Shown here: one piece after another, positions 63,253 to 64,000 of the stretch | Layout: each line of letters opens with the position of its first letter | Position numbering within the stretch: position 1 is the first letter of the stretch | NCBI RefSeq assembly: GCF_013761005.1 | Contig: NZ_JACDUS010000001.1 | Coordinates: 124,001-188,000, forward strand | Direction: 5' to 3' | Length of the DNA stretch: 64,000 nucleotides | Origin: Desulfosalsimonas propionicica | GTDB taxonomy: Bacteria; Desulfobacterota; Desulfobacteria; Desulfobacterales; Desulfosalsimonadaceae | Notes under the pieces: generated by a model | Databases searched by the model: none | Seen by the model: only the letters and a program-made list of their open reading frames with translations | Told to the model about the DNA's origin: nothing | Made by a program: the position numbers and the translations under genes

Positions 63253-64000
63253 ATGAATCTGCAGAATGTAAAAATACCATCCGAGATCCCCGTACTGGTG
63301 GTCGATGATGAGACGCCCATCACGGAAATGCTTTTTCAGGCCCTGTCCAAGGCCGGCTACACATGCCGCACAGCCGCAAACGGGGAACAGGCCCTTTCAG
63401 TTATGGCTGAAAACCATTTCGATGTTGTGCTCACTGACATCCGCATGCCGGGAATGAACGGAGTGGATCTGCTGAAAAAAATCAAGGCCGCCTATGACAG
63501 CGATGTCATGGTCATGACCGGATTTACCGAGGACTATAATTACGAATCCATTGTCACGGCCGGGGCAAGCGATTTCATCCAGAAGCCCATCAGCTTCAAG
63601 GAGCTGACGATCCGGCTCAAACGCGTGCTGCGTATGCGCTATCTGCTCGTGGAACGGGATCAGATCAATACGGAGCTCCAGAATTCCGTCAAAAAACTGA
63701 AAAAATACTCTGTTGAACTCAAAAATGCCTTAATCGAGGTGGAAGACGCGCATGAGGAACTGCAGTACGCTTACCTGGATACGATCAACCGTCTGGTCAG
63801 TGCAGCGGAATACAAGGACGAGGAAACCGGCGATCATATCGTGCGCATGAGCGGCTACTGCACCCTGATGGCTGAAAAAATCGGCCTTACAGACGAGACC
63901 GTCAAACTCATCCAGTATGCCTCTCCCATGCATGACATCGGCAAGATCGGCATTCCCGACCAGATCCTGCTCAAGCCCGGGCGGCTGACCGCGGATGAAT
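63253..64000 (+). CDS. Response regulator with HD-GYP domain, 3' end outside window
   Basis: 249 codons are visible. The N-terminal receiver domain has VLVVDDETPI, the acceptor Asp in VVLTDIRMPG, the Thr in MVMTGFTED and the Lys in FIQKPIS. A coiled-coil linker (about 130-180) leads into an HD-type domain (GDHIVRMSGYC ... SPMHDIGKIGIPDQILLKPG) that matches HD-GYP c-di-GMP phosphodiesterases. The GYP segment itself would lie past the window edge. Phosphotransfer from the adjacent hybrid kinase is the natural input. Confidence 0.9.
   Translation, partial: MNLQNVKIPSEIPVLVVDDETPITEMLFQALSKAGYTCRTAANGEQALSVMAENHFDVVLTDIRMPGMNGVDLLKKIKAAYDSDVMVMTGFTEDYNYESIVTAGASDFIQKPISFKELTIRLKRVLRMRYLLVERDQINTELQNSVKKLKKYSVELKNALIEVEDAHEELQYAYLDTINRLVSAAEYKDEETGDHIVRMSGYCTLMAEKIGLTDETVKLIQYASPMHDIGKIGIPDQILLKPGRLTADE

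Overview
This is a contiguous stretch of bacterial chromosome, GC-rich (roughly 55-58% by eye), gene-dense and mostly housekeeping. The gene content points to the Desulfobacterota, probably order Desulfobacterales (sulfate reducers). The pointers are a DsrK/HdrD-like Fe-S oxidoreductase that appears to be a selenoprotein, a DASS-type anion transporter, the CooT/DUF3842/NYN neighbourhood behind parAB, GlnE, and an AmmeMemo-type gene coupled to a CoA-transferase-GNAT fusion. This placement is inferred from gene families; no rRNA or other marker is present.

Layout. 1-3.5 kb: an incomplete unknown gene, a universal stress protein, a lipoprotein phosphoesterase and an MBL-fold hydrolase. 3.9-6.7 kb: a CBS-domain protein, a SLC13/DASS transporter and a small membrane protein. 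6.9-9.4 kb: a PP2C phosphatase and a Ser/Thr kinase fused to an FGE-sulfatase domain. 9.8-17.1 kb, mostly minus strand: a SatD-like protein, then a probable long operon parA-parB-NYN-DUF3842-cooT-ispH/ubiA fusion-smr-MFS. 17.3-21.4 kb: an M48 protease overlapping tail to tail with an EF-G paralogue and a GerMN protein. 21.7-23.0 kb: the Sec-containing oxidoreductase. 23.5-29.9 kb: thrS, rnd, an alpha/beta hydrolase, a NifA-type activator, a P-II gene and a PilZ gene. 30-33.4 kb: glnE and a deaminase. 34.2-39.6 kb: a hydantoinase-family protein coupled to a histone-deacetylase-family protein, epmA, a lytic transglycosylase and a YkgJ-type protein. 39.7-48 kb: argS, SPOR, gatC, gatA, a small gene and mutL, facing gatB. 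48.5-52.7 kb: DUF2065, queA, tgt, a NifU-like protein and an aminotransferase. 53.1-60.8 kb: MEMO-like, CoA-transferase-GNAT, a glycosyltransferase and hrpA. 61-64 kb: a PAS hybrid histidine kinase and an incomplete response regulator with an HD-GYP domain.

The long intergenic gaps are not empty. They carry three families of hairpin-forming repeats. Families A (about 88 bp) and B (up to about 200 bp) keep the same internal-loop sequence while their stems change in a compensating way between copies, as expected of a structured RNA or a single-stranded DNA recognition element. A and B often sit together as one composite joined by a conserved linker. Family C is a 150-bp MITE-like element with terminal inverted repeats and 6-7 bp target duplications; one C copy is inserted inside an A-B composite. 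A separate 207-bp hairpin with perfect 32-bp arms lies at 33.5 kb.

Functional links: the NifA-type activator, P-II and GlnE genes form a nitrogen-control neighbourhood. ArgS, the GatCAB genes, ThrS, QueA, Tgt, EF-G and EpmA give the window a strong translation theme. No tRNA, rRNA, CRISPR array or intact transposase was seen. Some start sites are inferred from Shine-Dalgarno spacing and family alignment and are noted as such.
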